DNA of 64,000 bases from Oligoflexia bacterium (GTDB lineage Bacteria; Bdellovibrionota_G; JANQFH01): NCBI GenBank assembly GCA_028277945.1, contig JANQFH010000008.1, positions 450,313-514,312 on the forward strand, read 5' to 3'. Below the pieces are notes generated by a model. The model had not been told where the DNA came from and did no database searches. It saw only the letters and a list, made by a program, of their open reading frames with translations. The position numbers and the translations under genes were made by a program. Positions 9,571 to 18,335 of this stretch are shown here, one piece after another (positions within the stretch are counted from its first letter, which is position 1; each line of letters opens with the position of its first letter).

Positions 9571-11214
9571 ATGGCACACAGAGTTCTCGGTCTCGATATT
9601 GGTAGTTATTCGATCAAAGCAGCAGTATTTGAAACGACCTTTAGATCTTTTCAAATTACTGATCTCTATGAGTCGAGGCCTCTACACATTGATGAGCTGT
9701 CAAAGGAGGAGAGCCACAAGGCTCAGTCGAAAGCGTTAGCCCGTTTCATAACCGATAATGCTATCCCGATCGAGATGGTCATTGGCAGCCTATCTGGATC
9801 GAAGGTGAGTCACCGTAAGATGACCCTGCCTTTTAAAGATCGTAAACAGATTGAGAAAGTTCTTCCTTTTGAGCTCGAAAATTTTCTGCCTTTTGAAATT
9901 GAAGACTTGGTTGTCGATTTCGACATTACAAAAAGGCAGAAAAACCAAACTACGTTGCAGGCGTACGCAGTAAAGAAAGAATTCTTGCGTCAGTATCTCG
10001 ATCTCTATGAATCGGTTGGATGCGATCCCAAAATAATTGATGTGGATGTGTTAGCGTTAGGTAATGTGGCACACGTAAGCAACCTACCTATTGAAGGCGA
10101 GTGTGTCATACTGGATATCGGACATCAAAAGACCTCTCTTTCGATTCTAAGTGACGGCAAGGCAGTGGCGGTGCGTACTTTTTTCAACGGTGGGCACGCC
10201 ATTACGGATGCACTGCGCCGAGAGTTTGATCTGACTTACCAACAGGCCGAAGAGGTGAAGCACAAGTACGCAGCAGTAGATCCAGGAGAAGTGACGGGTA
10301 GTGAGAATCGGCAAGAAAAAATCGTCAAGTGTATTAGCGAGGTGCTTCAACCACTGATTGTGGACATTGGGCAAACAATTCAGAATTACGAGTCAAGCTC
10401 TGAGAGTGATACAAAGATAGAGACCATTTTCTTGTGCGGTGGGAGTTCTTTAGTGCGTGGTATTGACCGTCTCATTACGGAGACGACGGGCAGAAACGTA
10501 GATTGGGTACACTGTATTCAAGATGAAAGTCGGCTTGAAACAAAAATTGGTAAAAAAGAAGCTGTTATGATTCAGGCGATCAGTCTCGGCCTAAGGACAG
10601 GTATTCGTGGCGTAGCTTTAGACCGGCTGTCCGCAACGAATTTTCGTAAGGGCGAGTTTGCCGTCGTGAAAAGCTATACAGCATTGAAGGAGAAAACGCG
10701 TTTCTATGGCATCTGGGCCGCAGTCTTTGTTGGCCTGCTGATTCTACAGTTTGTCGTTAGTTATGGGCTGCGTTCGAAACAAGTAGATACGGTTCGTCGA
10801 GGAATTATTCAAAATATTGAAAAGACAGTGCCAGATTTTCCGAAGGGTAGAGTAAAAACGCCGAAGCAGGCGCTTAACATCATGCAGACACGCATACGAG
10901 ATTTTCAGGACAAGGTAGATTTACTTACCAGTGGACTAAAGAGCATTACTGCTCTCGATATTTTGCGAGAAGTAAGCTCACGTATTCCAAAATCCATTGT
11001 GATAGACGTGACAGAGATCAGTATCGATCGTAATAAGGTGTTTATTAAGGGTGATACGGACAGCTTCACTTCGGTAGATAAGATTGTTTCGTTTTTAAGC
11101 AAGTATGAAAAATTTCAGAAGGTTGATAAAGGAGCAATTTCTGACGCTCCCAACTCAGCAAAAAAACGCTTTACGATAAATATAGTCGTTGGCGATAAGG
11201 AGGAAGCTGGGTGA
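9571..11214 (+). CDS. gspL: Type II secretion protein GspL, PilM-like
   Basis: Cytoplasmic actin-like/PilM-type ATPase fold (about residues 1-350: VLGLDIGSYSIKAAVFE, CVILDIGHQKTSLSIL and LCGGSSLVRGI are phosphate- and nucleotide-binding-type loops), one transmembrane helix (about 380-400) and a periplasmic domain with a ferredoxin-like PilN/GspL-like fold (ILREVSSRIPKSIVIDVTEI). GspL recruits GspE to the membrane. The strong PilM similarity could invite a type IV pilus call, but the complete T2SS context supports GspL. Confidence 0.9.
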   Translation: MAHRVLGLDIGSYSIKAAVFETTFRSFQITDLYESRPLHIDELSKEESHKAQSKALARFITDNAIPIEMVIGSLSGSKVSHRKMTLPFKDRKQIEKVLPFELENFLPFEIEDLVVDFDITKRQKNQTTLQAYAVKKEFLRQYLDLYESVGCDPKIIDVDVLALGNVAHVSNLPIEGECVILDIGHQKTSLSILSDGKAVAVRTFFNGGHAITDALRREFDLTYQQAEEVKHKYAAVDPGEVTGSENRQEKIVKCISEVLQPLIVDIGQTIQNYESSSESDTKIETIFLCGGSSLVRGIDRLITETTGRNVDWVHCIQDESRLETKIGKKEAVMIQAISLGLRTGIRGVALDRLSATNFRKGEFAVVKSYTALKEKTRFYGIWAAVFVGLLILQFVVSYGLRSKQVDTVRRGIIQNIEKTVPDFPKGRVKTPKQALNIMQTRIRDFQDKVDLLTSGLKSITALDILREVSSRIPKSIVIDVTEISIDRNKVFIKGDTDSFTSVDKIVSFLSKYEKFQKVDKGAISDAPNSAKKRFTINIVVGDKEEAG

Positions 11215-11789
11215 TGGACTTCAACCTCGACTTTGTTAAACAAATTCGTCTTGATCACGTCAAAGACTACTACCTGCGCCTTTCAGAGAGAGAGCGTTAT
11301 ATTGTGTTGGGGGTGACTAGTTTTGTGGTTCTAATCTTGGTTGTTGTAACAATTACCACGGCAATGGGATCTCTAGCAAAACTAAAACGACAAATACGTG
11401 CCGACCGTGAAATTGCCCTGCAGATGGAGAGGCTAAAGGAAGACTACGCAAAGTCGCGAAGAGAAGTCGAGAGGCTCGAAGCTCTGATCGATCGAACGCC
11501 GTCCTCGTTTTCTCTTACCACCTATCTTGAGAGTCTTGCGCAGCGTTTTGATGTCTCTCCTGATTCTATGAACCCAAAACCAGCGCCACCAAATGACCTC
11601 TATAATGAGACCCAGGTTGAAGTTCGTCTGCTCAAAGTGACTCTGCCGGCACTCACAGATTACCTCTTTAACATTGAGAACTCTAAAGGTGTTATTCGGA
11701 TCAACAGCCTAAATGTGAAGCCAAACTATACAGATCCAGCCTTTTTAAATGTTAGTTTTTCTGTTAGCGCATTTACTCCGAAAAAGTAG
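11214..11789 (+). CDS. gspM: Type II secretion protein GspM
   Basis: Short cytoplasmic N-terminus with YYLRLSERERYIVLGV just before a single transmembrane segment (about residues 28-50), a coiled coil (about 55-95) and a small periplasmic domain. This is the GspM/PilO architecture. ATG 11214 or GTG 11211 can both start; AAGGAGGA at 11197-11203 serves either. It overlaps the gspL stop. GspM partners GspL and localises it. Confidence 0.88.
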   Translation: MDFNLDFVKQIRLDHVKDYYLRLSERERYIVLGVTSFVVLILVVVTITTAMGSLAKLKRQIRADREIALQMERLKEDYAKSRREVERLEALIDRTPSSFSLTTYLESLAQRFDVSPDSMNPKPAPPNDLYNETQVEVRLLKVTLPALTDYLFNIENSKGVIRINSLNVKPNYTDPAFLNVSFSVSAFTPKK

Positions 11790-11795
11790 TCAACG

Positions 11796-12761
11796 ATGTT
11801 ACGCTTTGTTAAAGACAACTCACGTTATTTTATATTAGGATTGGTGGTATTTCTAATTTTTGTTTATCTACGATTTCCAGTAGAAGTTTTTCGACCAAAC
11901 TTTGAGCGTAGATTAGAACAGATACTGCCAAACAGCCAAATCAGTATAGGTGAGCTTTCTACGACCCTTTTTCCCGGAGTTCATCTGGAAGACATTCATC
12001 TGCAGTCGGCCTTAGCTACGTCTACCTATCAAATAGAGTCGGTGAAGTTGCGTTTTCGACTACTACCCCTGTTTTTGCGCAAACTGGCTATTGGTTTTCG
12101 AGTGACGGCACCAGCGGGGAAGATAGGTGGCACAGTTACGCGTGGGGTGTTTGGCCGAGACCTCGTGGAGATCGACCTTTCCTTAAAGAAGTTGAAGTTA
12201 AAACAGCTGTTTACGTCGGAGTATCTGCAGCAAGCGATCATTGTTGCTAGTAAAGAGAGGCTCGCAAAGACAATGCCCGTTGTCGGCGGTCTTGTTGGTG
12301 GTATTAAGCTGGGTGGCGAACTCTCCGCAGTTCTTGGGGTCCGTGGAACGGTAAGCGACTTGCAAACCATGAATCTCGAAGTTTTAGAAGGTGGAATCGA
12401 GCTTACAGGAGAAAACTTAGCGTTGGAAGGTCTAGTACCTGGAGTGCTAAGTTTGGGTAGCCTTCAGGGAGATTTTGAATTGATGAAGGGTCGGGGGAAG
12501 ATCAATCAGTTTAAAATCAATGGCAAGGACCTGAGTGTTGAGTCAAAAGGAGTCCTCAATCTCAAAAATGCACCAAACTCAAGTAACGTAAATATAGAAG
12601 TGCGTATGAACATACCGGAATCAGCACCCAACAATCTTAAAGGTTCCATCAATGTCGCCCTACTACCCTTAGGTGTAGAGCTAAAGGACAGTGGTGCGGC
12701 TTTTCGTGTTACTGGTTCTCTCGGCGGTCGTTTGCCACCTCGAGTTGTAAATATTCCATGA
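11796..12761 (+). CDS. gspN: Type II secretion protein GspN (deltaproteobacterial type)
   Basis: 321 residues with one N-terminal transmembrane helix (YFILGLVVFLIFVYLRFP) and a periplasmic beta-rich domain. The segment LFPGVHLEDIHLQ and position after gspM fit the GspN family seen in delta-type T2SS operons, which is distantly related to AsmA-like proteins. The precise function of GspN is not settled. Its stop is coupled by ATGA to the downstream PilZ gene, showing that gene belongs to the operon. Confidence 0.82.
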   Translation: MLRFVKDNSRYFILGLVVFLIFVYLRFPVEVFRPNFERRLEQILPNSQISIGELSTTLFPGVHLEDIHLQSALATSTYQIESVKLRFRLLPLFLRKLAIGFRVTAPAGKIGGTVTRGVFGRDLVEIDLSLKKLKLKQLFTSEYLQQAIIVASKERLAKTMPVVGGLVGGIKLGGELSAVLGVRGTVSDLQTMNLEVLEGGIELTGENLALEGLVPGVLSLGSLQGDFELMKGRGKINQFKINGKDLSVESKGVLNLKNAPNSSNVNIEVRMNIPESAPNNLKGSINVALLPLGVELKDSGAAFRVTGSLGGRLPPRVVNIP

Positions 12762-13741
12762 TACCATCAAACAGAAGCTTTGGTGGTGAGAAGCGCATTT
12801 CTCGTCGGCAAGAGCGCATTAGTTTCAAAACCGAAGTCAGTCTCGAGTTCGAACGTTTTAGTGGTTTTATTGCTGAGTATTCTGAAAACATTAGTACTGG
12901 CGGAATGTTTATTAAGACAGAATCTCCTAAATCTAAAGGCACGGTTTTCAGTTTTGAATTTCGCCTAAAACCTGACGTGTGTCTGATTCAAGGTTGGGGA
13001 GAAGTGGTGTGGGCTCGTGGGCCGGAGCAGGCAACTGCCACGCAGCCACCTGGCATGGGGATTAAGTTTATTGATCTAGATGAAGAGAGTCGCACTGTTA
13101 TCAGAAAAATTACTAAACACAGAGACAAGGAGTCACAAGATCTCTCGTCACTTGAAGAGATTATTCAAAGTGAAGATGCAAGGGCAGTAGCAAACGCACC
13201 CAGAGCCGCGGTGCTTGCAGTGGAAGAAGAGCTAGAGGTGAAACGACCTGGCAGGAGGGCGGCGACGATAGGTGGTCTGAGCCTATTGATACTGCTGGTT
13301 GCTTTTTACTTTTATGGTGAGACCCTAGTCAAGACGATCAGAGAACTTCCAGCGAAATTTGAGTCAGCAGCCCCCATAAAACCAGTGTCTCAGGTAAATG
13401 CTAGACAAGCCACAAAACTTGTTGACGTTATACAAGAAAACACAGGTGAGAGATCCTCACGGTTCTCCTTGGTTTTTGATGGGAGTGTCAATAACTCCGA
13501 TGTCAATTTTTTTAAGATAGAATCACGACCTGTAAAATATGTATTGGATGTTGCGGATATAGGGCAGTCGTTTTCAAAAAGTAAAGTTGAGTTTAGCGAT
13601 ACACGGCTCTTACAGGTTCGATTTGGATTGCATAACAACCCAAAAAAGATACGTGTAGTGTTTGACATGCGGCCTGATTTTGACGGGCGTGCTGATCTGA
13701 CGTTTGATCATGACAGTGTCCGTCTGAAGCTCTATGATTGA
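12758..13741 (+). CDS. PilZ-TM-AMIN fusion protein at the end of the T2SS operon
   Basis: Not a standard T2SS gene. Residues about 12-120 form a PilZ domain: basic RRQER near the start and ENISTGGMFI, matching the c-di-GMP-binding RxxxR and (D/N)xSxxG motifs. A linker is followed by one transmembrane segment (about 169-187). The last ~95 residues look like an AMIN domain (SRFSLVFDGSVN ... VKYVLDVADIG ... KKIRVVFDMR), which in secretins and amidases binds peptidoglycan or localises proteins in the envelope. It overlaps gspN by ATGA. Inference: a c-di-GMP-responsive inner-membrane protein that senses or positions the secretin. The 3' end overlaps rnc tail-to-tail by 10 bases. Confidence 0.78.
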   Translation: MIPSNRSFGGEKRISRRQERISFKTEVSLEFERFSGFIAEYSENISTGGMFIKTESPKSKGTVFSFEFRLKPDVCLIQGWGEVVWARGPEQATATQPPGMGIKFIDLDEESRTVIRKITKHRDKESQDLSSLEEIIQSEDARAVANAPRAAVLAVEEELEVKRPGRRAATIGGLSLLILLVAFYFYGETLVKTIRELPAKFESAAPIKPVSQVNARQATKLVDVIQENTGERSSRFSLVFDGSVNNSDVNFFKIESRPVKYVLDVADIGQSFSKSKVEFSDTRLLQVRFGLHNNPKKIRVVFDMRPDFDGRADLTFDHDSVRLKLYD

Positions 13742-14484
13742 GACTTTGAACGTCGTTTTTTTTTGGCGGGTTTTTTAGCGATCTTGTCCAAGGCTAGTTT
13801 TGCAGCTCTCTGTTCTGCTTCCTTTTTATTCTTGCCCTTGCCTCGGCCCATAACTTTACCGTTGATGATAACGCTTATTTCAAACACTCTTTCGTGATCT
13901 TTTCCCGACTGATTGAGCAGTTTGTAGTTGGGGATAACACGATGTGCCTGCTGGGCAATTTCCTGAAGTTGAGTCTTGTAATCGATAAACTGGATGTTAC
14001 CGTCAATCAAAGGTAAGAATTGCTTCTTGATGACTTTGAAGGCAGGTTTGAGACCACCATCGAGATATATAGCGCCTATTATTGCCTCAAACGCGTCTGC
14101 GAGGATGGAGTCTTTGTTTCTCCCGCCTGTGAGTAACTCTCCCTTCCCAAGAATGAGTGTTTCGCCCAACTGCATGGAGCGAGCCATCTTTGCTAAAGTT
14201 TTTTCGTTGATTAATGATGCCAGGCACTTAGAGAGGAATCCTTCGCTGTTGTTTGGATATCTTTCCATCAGCAAGTGGCTGATAACAAGATCAAGCACAG
14301 AGTCGCCAAGGAATTCCAGGCGCTCATTATTTTCCATATTATCCTGACTACTCTCGTGAGCGTAGGAGCGATGGGTAAGGCTCATACGGAGAAGCGACTT
14401 TCTCTTAAAGTGATACATCAATTTTTTCTCTAAAGCCGCGATGTTTTCTTTTTCAACTGACAAGGCTTGTCTCCAAGAATCCAT
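13732..14484 (-). CDS. rnc: Ribonuclease III
   Basis: Double-strand-specific endoribonuclease for rRNA and mRNA processing. The signature ERLEFLGDSVLDLVI (about residues 54-68) carries catalytic acidic residues, and the second acidic site is in DAFEAIIGAIYLD. A dsRNA-binding domain occupies about 165-235. ATG 14484 is supported by an AGGTG-like ribosome site 6 bases upstream and creates a 32-base overlap with the end of mtaB, so the two genes are coupled. The C-terminus is Lys-rich (KKPAKKKRRSKS). Confidence 0.95.
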   Translation of the reverse strand: MDSWRQALSVEKENIAALEKKLMYHFKRKSLLRMSLTHRSYAHESSQDNMENNERLEFLGDSVLDLVISHLLMERYPNNSEGFLSKCLASLINEKTLAKMARSMQLGETLILGKGELLTGGRNKDSILADAFEAIIGAIYLDGGLKPAFKVIKKQFLPLIDGNIQFIDYKTQLQEIAQQAHRVIPNYKLLNQSGKDHERVFEISVIINGKVMGRGKGKNKKEAEQRAAKLALDKIAKKPAKKKRRSKSQS

Positions 14485-15766
14485 TACGCACCTGTTGGCC
14501 TATAACGCTAACAAAAGTACCGGGTTCTACTTTTGCTGGCACACAACAGGGAACATAGTTGCTGGAGTATCCGATAACATAGTCGATTGCGCTATCACGA
14601 CGGGTTTCAATTAGAACCTCAAGTTTCTTGCCAATTTGGCTCTCCATGAAAGCTCTTTTTTTGTCCTCGCCAATCTTCCGTAAAACTTGGCATCGTCTTT
14701 TAGCCACTTCTATTGACGGTCGTTGCGGGAAGTCGGCTGCTTTGGTTCCTCTCTTTGGCGAGAAGGGAAATACATGTAGATAAGTAAACGGCAAGGACTG
14801 TATGATATCGCAAGTGTTATTAAAGTGAGTGTCTGTTTCTCCTGGAAATCCTGTTATGAGATCAGTTCCCAAACCACAGTTTGGTAGGTTTTTACGTAGG
14901 AGAGCGACTGCAGCGAAGAATTTTTCAATAGTATAGGAACGACGCATACTTTGCAGAATTTCATTGTCACCGCTCTGTAGCGGTAGGTGAAGGTGGTTAG
15001 CAAAGCTTGGTTTTTTGGAAATGAGTTGAACCAACTCGGGCGTAAAGTCCTCTGGATCTAAACTACTAAGACGGATGCGCATTGGTAATGCCAGTTCCGC
15101 AATGTACTTAAGGAGTGCAAAGAGGCTAGAGCGAGGTTTCAGATCACGTCCATAGCTGCCCAGATCGATTCCGGTTATGACAACTTCTGGATAATTAGCT
15201 TCACTAAGTTGACGTAGCTGTTTGGCAATATCCTTTAACGGAACCGAACGGCTAACTCCTCGTGTCGACGGAATAATACAAAAAGTACAAAAGTTATTAC
15301 AACCATCTTGAACTTTGAGAAAAGCACGAGTACGGTTGCTAAAAGAGTTAATATGCTCATAGAAGATGGTTCTATGCTTGCGAATGGGTGAGACTTGAAT
15401 TTTTGGCGAGGCACTATCTAAACCCTTTAACAGTTCGGCAATGTGGTGCTTTTCTGCATTACCCCAGACATGATCTACCTCGGCAAGGTTCGCCAATGAT
15501 TCTGGGTTCGATTGGGCGTAACAGCCTGTGACGATGATCTTTGTATGAGGATGTTGTCGTCGTAGTCGATAGATGAGTTGTCTTGCTTCACGCTCGCTCT
15601 TCTCTGTAACGCTGCAGGTGTTAACAATGTAAATGGTGGCCTCTTGGTTGCCTTTTGCCGGGCGTAGCTCTAAGCTGTTGTTGAGTTGATGCTGCATGGC
15701 CACGGAGTCATAGGCGTTTGCCTTACATCCCAGCGTCAAAATGTTTACAGCCGCAGTTCGAACCAT
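14453..15766 (-). CDS. mtaB: tRNA (N6-threonylcarbamoyladenosine(37)-C2)-methylthiotransferase MtaB
   Basis: Radical SAM methylthiotransferase that converts t6A37 to ms2t6A37 in tRNA. The N-terminal UPF0004 domain has three cysteines for the auxiliary cluster (LGCKANAYD, NTCSVTEKSER, VTGCYAQ). The radical SAM motif is CNNFCTFC (CxxxCxxC) near residue 155, followed by PSTRG. A TRAM-like C-terminal domain follows. 437 residues, the usual length. It starts with ATG 15766 and is the first gene of an mtaB-rnc pair. Confidence 0.93.
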   Translation of the reverse strand: MVRTAAVNILTLGCKANAYDSVAMQHQLNNSLELRPAKGNQEATIYIVNTCSVTEKSEREARQLIYRLRRQHPHTKIIVTGCYAQSNPESLANLAEVDHVWGNAEKHHIAELLKGLDSASPKIQVSPIRKHRTIFYEHINSFSNRTRAFLKVQDGCNNFCTFCIIPSTRGVSRSVPLKDIAKQLRQLSEANYPEVVITGIDLGSYGRDLKPRSSLFALLKYIAELALPMRIRLSSLDPEDFTPELVQLISKKPSFANHLHLPLQSGDNEILQSMRRSYTIEKFFAAVALLRKNLPNCGLGTDLITGFPGETDTHFNNTCDIIQSLPFTYLHVFPFSPKRGTKAADFPQRPSIEVAKRRCQVLRKIGEDKKRAFMESQIGKKLEVLIETRRDSAIDYVIGYSSNYVPCCVPAKVEPGTFVSVIGQQVRNGFLETSLVS

Positions 15767-15849
15767 TTTCTTAGATATAACTTCCTGATAAGACTATAGT
15801 ATTTTTTAATCTGCGAGGTAGGCCGATGACCAGATTGGTTCCGCCCGGA

Positions 15850-15865
15850 CACCCCGTTCGGGGTG
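15850..15865. promoter_or_regulatory. Perfect 7-bp inverted repeat between divergent genes
   Basis: CACCCCG-TT-CGGGGTG lies in the 149-bp gap between divergent mtaB and the small outer-membrane barrel gene. It has no following T-run, so an operator or a transcript hairpin is as likely as a terminator. A weak promoter-like pair (TTGTAA at 15875, TTTAAT at 15899, 18-bp spacer) follows it toward the plus-strand gene but would leave almost no leader. Confidence 0.35.
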
Positions 15866-15915
15866 GAAATATACTTGTAAATATCAGATATGTCATGGTT
15901 TAATAGTTGCCATTG

Positions 15916-16401
15916 ATGCGACGAATTATCCGCATAGGGGTTCTTGTCATAGTTGGTGTGTGGATGGCGCTTGCTACGACACCCATAGCTGAAGCGGGTG
16001 GTTGGTATCTGCGGCCCCGTCTCGGTGTTACCGTAAACGTCGATGACAACGATGCCTTCTTTGCTGCTGGCGGTGGTCTCGGCTACCGTTGGTCCACCTT
16101 TTTCTCTGGCGAGCTCGCTTATACCCATCTGTTTGGCGATGACGATGCCGAGCAGATCGATTTTTCTTTTCGTGGTGGTTTGCCGCTTGGGTTTCTCTAT
16201 CCATACGGCATTATTGGTGGCGGCATTTTCAGTCCAGACCTCTTTGATGGCAACGATATTGACGGAATGTTTCGAGTAGGTGCTGGAGCAACACTTGAAT
16301 TCCTTTATCAAACCTTTTTTGGCTTGGAAGTAAGTTATATCAACGTAGGTGGTGATAGCTCTTTAATCGAAACCGTCGTCGTTTTTGGCGTGGGATTTTA
16401 G
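15916..16401 (+). CDS. Small outer-membrane beta-barrel protein, exported
   Basis: The frame can start at TTG 15907 or ATG 15916; the ATG gives a normal signal peptide (MRRIIRIGVLVIVGVWMALA, then TTPIAEA). The mature part, about 135 residues, alternates hydrophobic and polar residues with many Gly and aromatics (WYLRPRLGVTVNVDDNDAFF, GAGATLEFLYQTFFGLEVSYINV) and ends GVGF, as expected for an eight-stranded outer-membrane barrel of the OmpW/OmpX-like kind. No specific function can be assigned. nadD follows after 3 bases, so the two may be co-transcribed. Confidence 0.7.
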   Translation: MRRIIRIGVLVIVGVWMALATTPIAEAGGWYLRPRLGVTVNVDDNDAFFAAGGGLGYRWSTFFSGELAYTHLFGDDDAEQIDFSFRGGLPLGFLYPYGIIGGGIFSPDLFDGNDIDGMFRVGAGATLEFLYQTFFGLEVSYINVGGDSSLIETVVVFGVGF

Positions 16402-16404
16402 TCG

Positions 16405-16935
16405 TTGAAGGTCATTGCAGTTTTTGGTGGTAGTTTTGATCCACCGCATATGGGGCATGTCTTTGCTACGCAACATGCGCTTTCTGTTTTTTGGATTGAT
16501 GCAATCTGGTGGATGCCCTGTTATCAACACCGTTTTGAAAAGAACCTGAGCTCTTTTCGCCATCGTTTGCGCATGTGTCATCTGGCAACTCAAACCTTTG
16601 CAAAAAAGTATGTCAAAGTGTCGAATTTTGAGCGGCTTATTCAAAGTGATGGTCGGACGCTTATCACCTTGAGGCGGTTACGGAAGGAGCATCCAGGCCA
16701 TCGTTTTCAGTTGATGATCGGTTCGGATGTTCTGCGACAAAGACAACGTTGGTATGGGTTCAAGACCATCGAGCGAGAGTTTGGTGTGATGGTGGTGCCG
16801 CGTGGTGGCAACACCGGCATTCCACCAATCAGCAGTAGTGCTGTGCGCCAACGTCTGCGGCGAGGTCTGAGCTGTAGGGGCCTACTTCCACGCGCGGTCG
16901 CGCAGTATGGTTGTGAACATAGACTCTACGCGTAG
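16405..16935 (+). CDS. nadD: Nicotinate-nucleotide adenylyltransferase NadD
   Basis: Adenylates nicotinate mononucleotide in NAD synthesis. The nucleotidyltransferase motif FGGSFDPPHMGHV lies at residues 7-19, leaving TTG 16405 as the only sensible start. The C-terminal ISSSAVRQRLRRG matches the ISSTxIR ATP-binding motif. 176 residues, slightly shorter than typical. In many genomes nadD sits in the obg-proA-rsfS cluster; here it lies behind a barrel gene, an uncommon location. Confidence 0.9.
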   Translation: MKVIAVFGGSFDPPHMGHVFATQHALSVFWIDAIWWMPCYQHRFEKNLSSFRHRLRMCHLATQTFAKKYVKVSNFERLIQSDGRTLITLRRLRKEHPGHRFQLMIGSDVLRQRQRWYGFKTIEREFGVMVVPRGGNTGIPPISSSAVRQRLRRGLSCRGLLPRAVAQYGCEHRLYA

Positions 16936-16965
16936 ATGGGTGTTGCTCTAGGAGAGGAGTAGGCA

Positions 16966-18327
16966 ATGAATCACCAAGGCCGAGAACAGTGGAAGACAAA
17001 GATTGGTTTTATCATTGCCGCAAGCGGTAGCGCCATTGGCTTGGGCAACATCTGGCGCTTTCCCTACATGACTGGCATGAACGGTGGCGGCGCCTTTGTT
17101 GTCGTCTATCTACTCTGTATTGTCTTTATTGGTCTACCGTTGCTGATTACAGAACTCAAAATTGGCAGGATGACTCAACGGTCTCCTATTGCGGCATTTC
17201 GTGCCCTTAAAGGAAAAAAATCACCGTCTCAACTTATGGGTTGGCTGGTGCTTGTTTCGGGTTTTATGATGTTGTCGTTTTACAGTGTTGTTGGCGGGTG
17301 GTCGCTTGAGTATATTCTTAAATCTTTCTTGAGTGTCTTCGTCAGTAAAAGCCCACAGACAATCTATGACATGTTTGGTGAGCTCTATAGTAATCCGGCG
17401 AAAAATCTTTTGTGGCACACCTGCTTTATGTTGACCTGTATGGCGGTTGTTGTTGCCGGAGTACAGCGAGGTATTGAGCGATGGACGGAAATCCTCATGG
17501 GTATCCTCCTTGTGTTGATTTTGGTCATGGTTGGTCGTGGGTTGACCTCGCCTGGGGCTGCCGAGGGCATCCGTTTTGTTTTCTCGCCAGATTTCAGTAA
17601 GTTGACGCCTGGAGCGATATTGGAGGCGCTTGGCCACGCCTTTTTTACCTTGAGTCTGGCTATGGGGATTATGATTACCTATGGCAGCTATCTCGATGAC
17701 AAAGCTGATATTCCAAGGTTCTCTTTTTGGGTGGCAACTGTCGACACAGGTGTGGCGCTACTTGCCTGTTTGATGATTTTTCCTATTGTCTTTTCCTATG
17801 GTTTTGAAGCTCAAGCTGGACCTGGATTGGTCTTTAAAACTTTGCCGGTGGTCTTCTCACAAATGCCGATGGGCATGTTTTTCTCCACGGTCTTTTTCTT
17901 CTTGCTCTTTTTTGCAGCCGTCACTTCAGGCATCAGCATCCTAGAACCGGTGGTACGTGCTGCTATGGATGGGCTTGGTTGGCAGCGCAAAACAGCAACC
18001 TTGATTTTAGGCTTTAGTGTGTTGTTGGTTGGCGTGCCTTCGGCACTGTCTGGTAGCACCCTAGCCTCACTAAAGTTGCTTGGCGAGCGTAATTTTTTTG
18101 ATAGTGTCGACTATCTGGTAACCAACTGGTTCTTCCCCTTAGGCTCTTTGGCTGTTGCTATTTTTATTGGCTGGTTTATGAGTGAGAAGCTTCTTCAGTC
18201 TGAGTTTGTCAAGGGATCGAAAGTTGGCAAGTATTTTCCAGTGTGGCTGTTTGTCGTGCGCTACGTCTCGCCTGTAGGCATGATGCTCATATTCTTGAAC
18301 ATTGTCGGGTTTTTCAAACTCTTTTAG
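16966..18327 (+). CDS. Sodium:neurotransmitter-symporter-family (SNF/LeuT-type) transporter
   Basis: 453 residues with about 11-12 hydrophobic helices. The helix 1 signature GSAIGLGNIWRFPYMTGMNGGGAF (split across residues 17-40) is the family hallmark, containing the unwound Na+/substrate-binding stretch. The family (TC 2.A.22) imports amino acids or related solutes with Na+. The likely substrate is an amino acid, but the sequence does not reveal which. AGGAG lies 6-7 bases before ATG 16966. Confidence 0.92.
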   Translation: MNHQGREQWKTKIGFIIAASGSAIGLGNIWRFPYMTGMNGGGAFVVVYLLCIVFIGLPLLITELKIGRMTQRSPIAAFRALKGKKSPSQLMGWLVLVSGFMMLSFYSVVGGWSLEYILKSFLSVFVSKSPQTIYDMFGELYSNPAKNLLWHTCFMLTCMAVVVAGVQRGIERWTEILMGILLVLILVMVGRGLTSPGAAEGIRFVFSPDFSKLTPGAILEALGHAFFTLSLAMGIMITYGSYLDDKADIPRFSFWVATVDTGVALLACLMIFPIVFSYGFEAQAGPGLVFKTLPVVFSQMPMGMFFSTVFFFLLFFAAVTSGISILEPVVRAAMDGLGWQRKTATLILGFSVLLVGVPSALSGSTLASLKLLGERNFFDSVDYLVTNWFFPLGSLAVAIFIGWFMSEKLLQSEFVKGSKVGKYFPVWLFVVRYVSPVGMMLIFLNIVGFFKLF

Positions 18328-18335
18328 ACAAAGAA

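Noticed and set aside
9571-11214. Possible type IV pilus PilM rather than GspL
   Set aside because: It lies within a complete gspC-N order and has the TM plus periplasmic domain of GspL in the same protein.
15745-16311. 188-codon minus-strand frame opposite the small barrel gene
   Set aside because: No family features; the plus strand carries a signal peptide and barrel pattern over the same bases.
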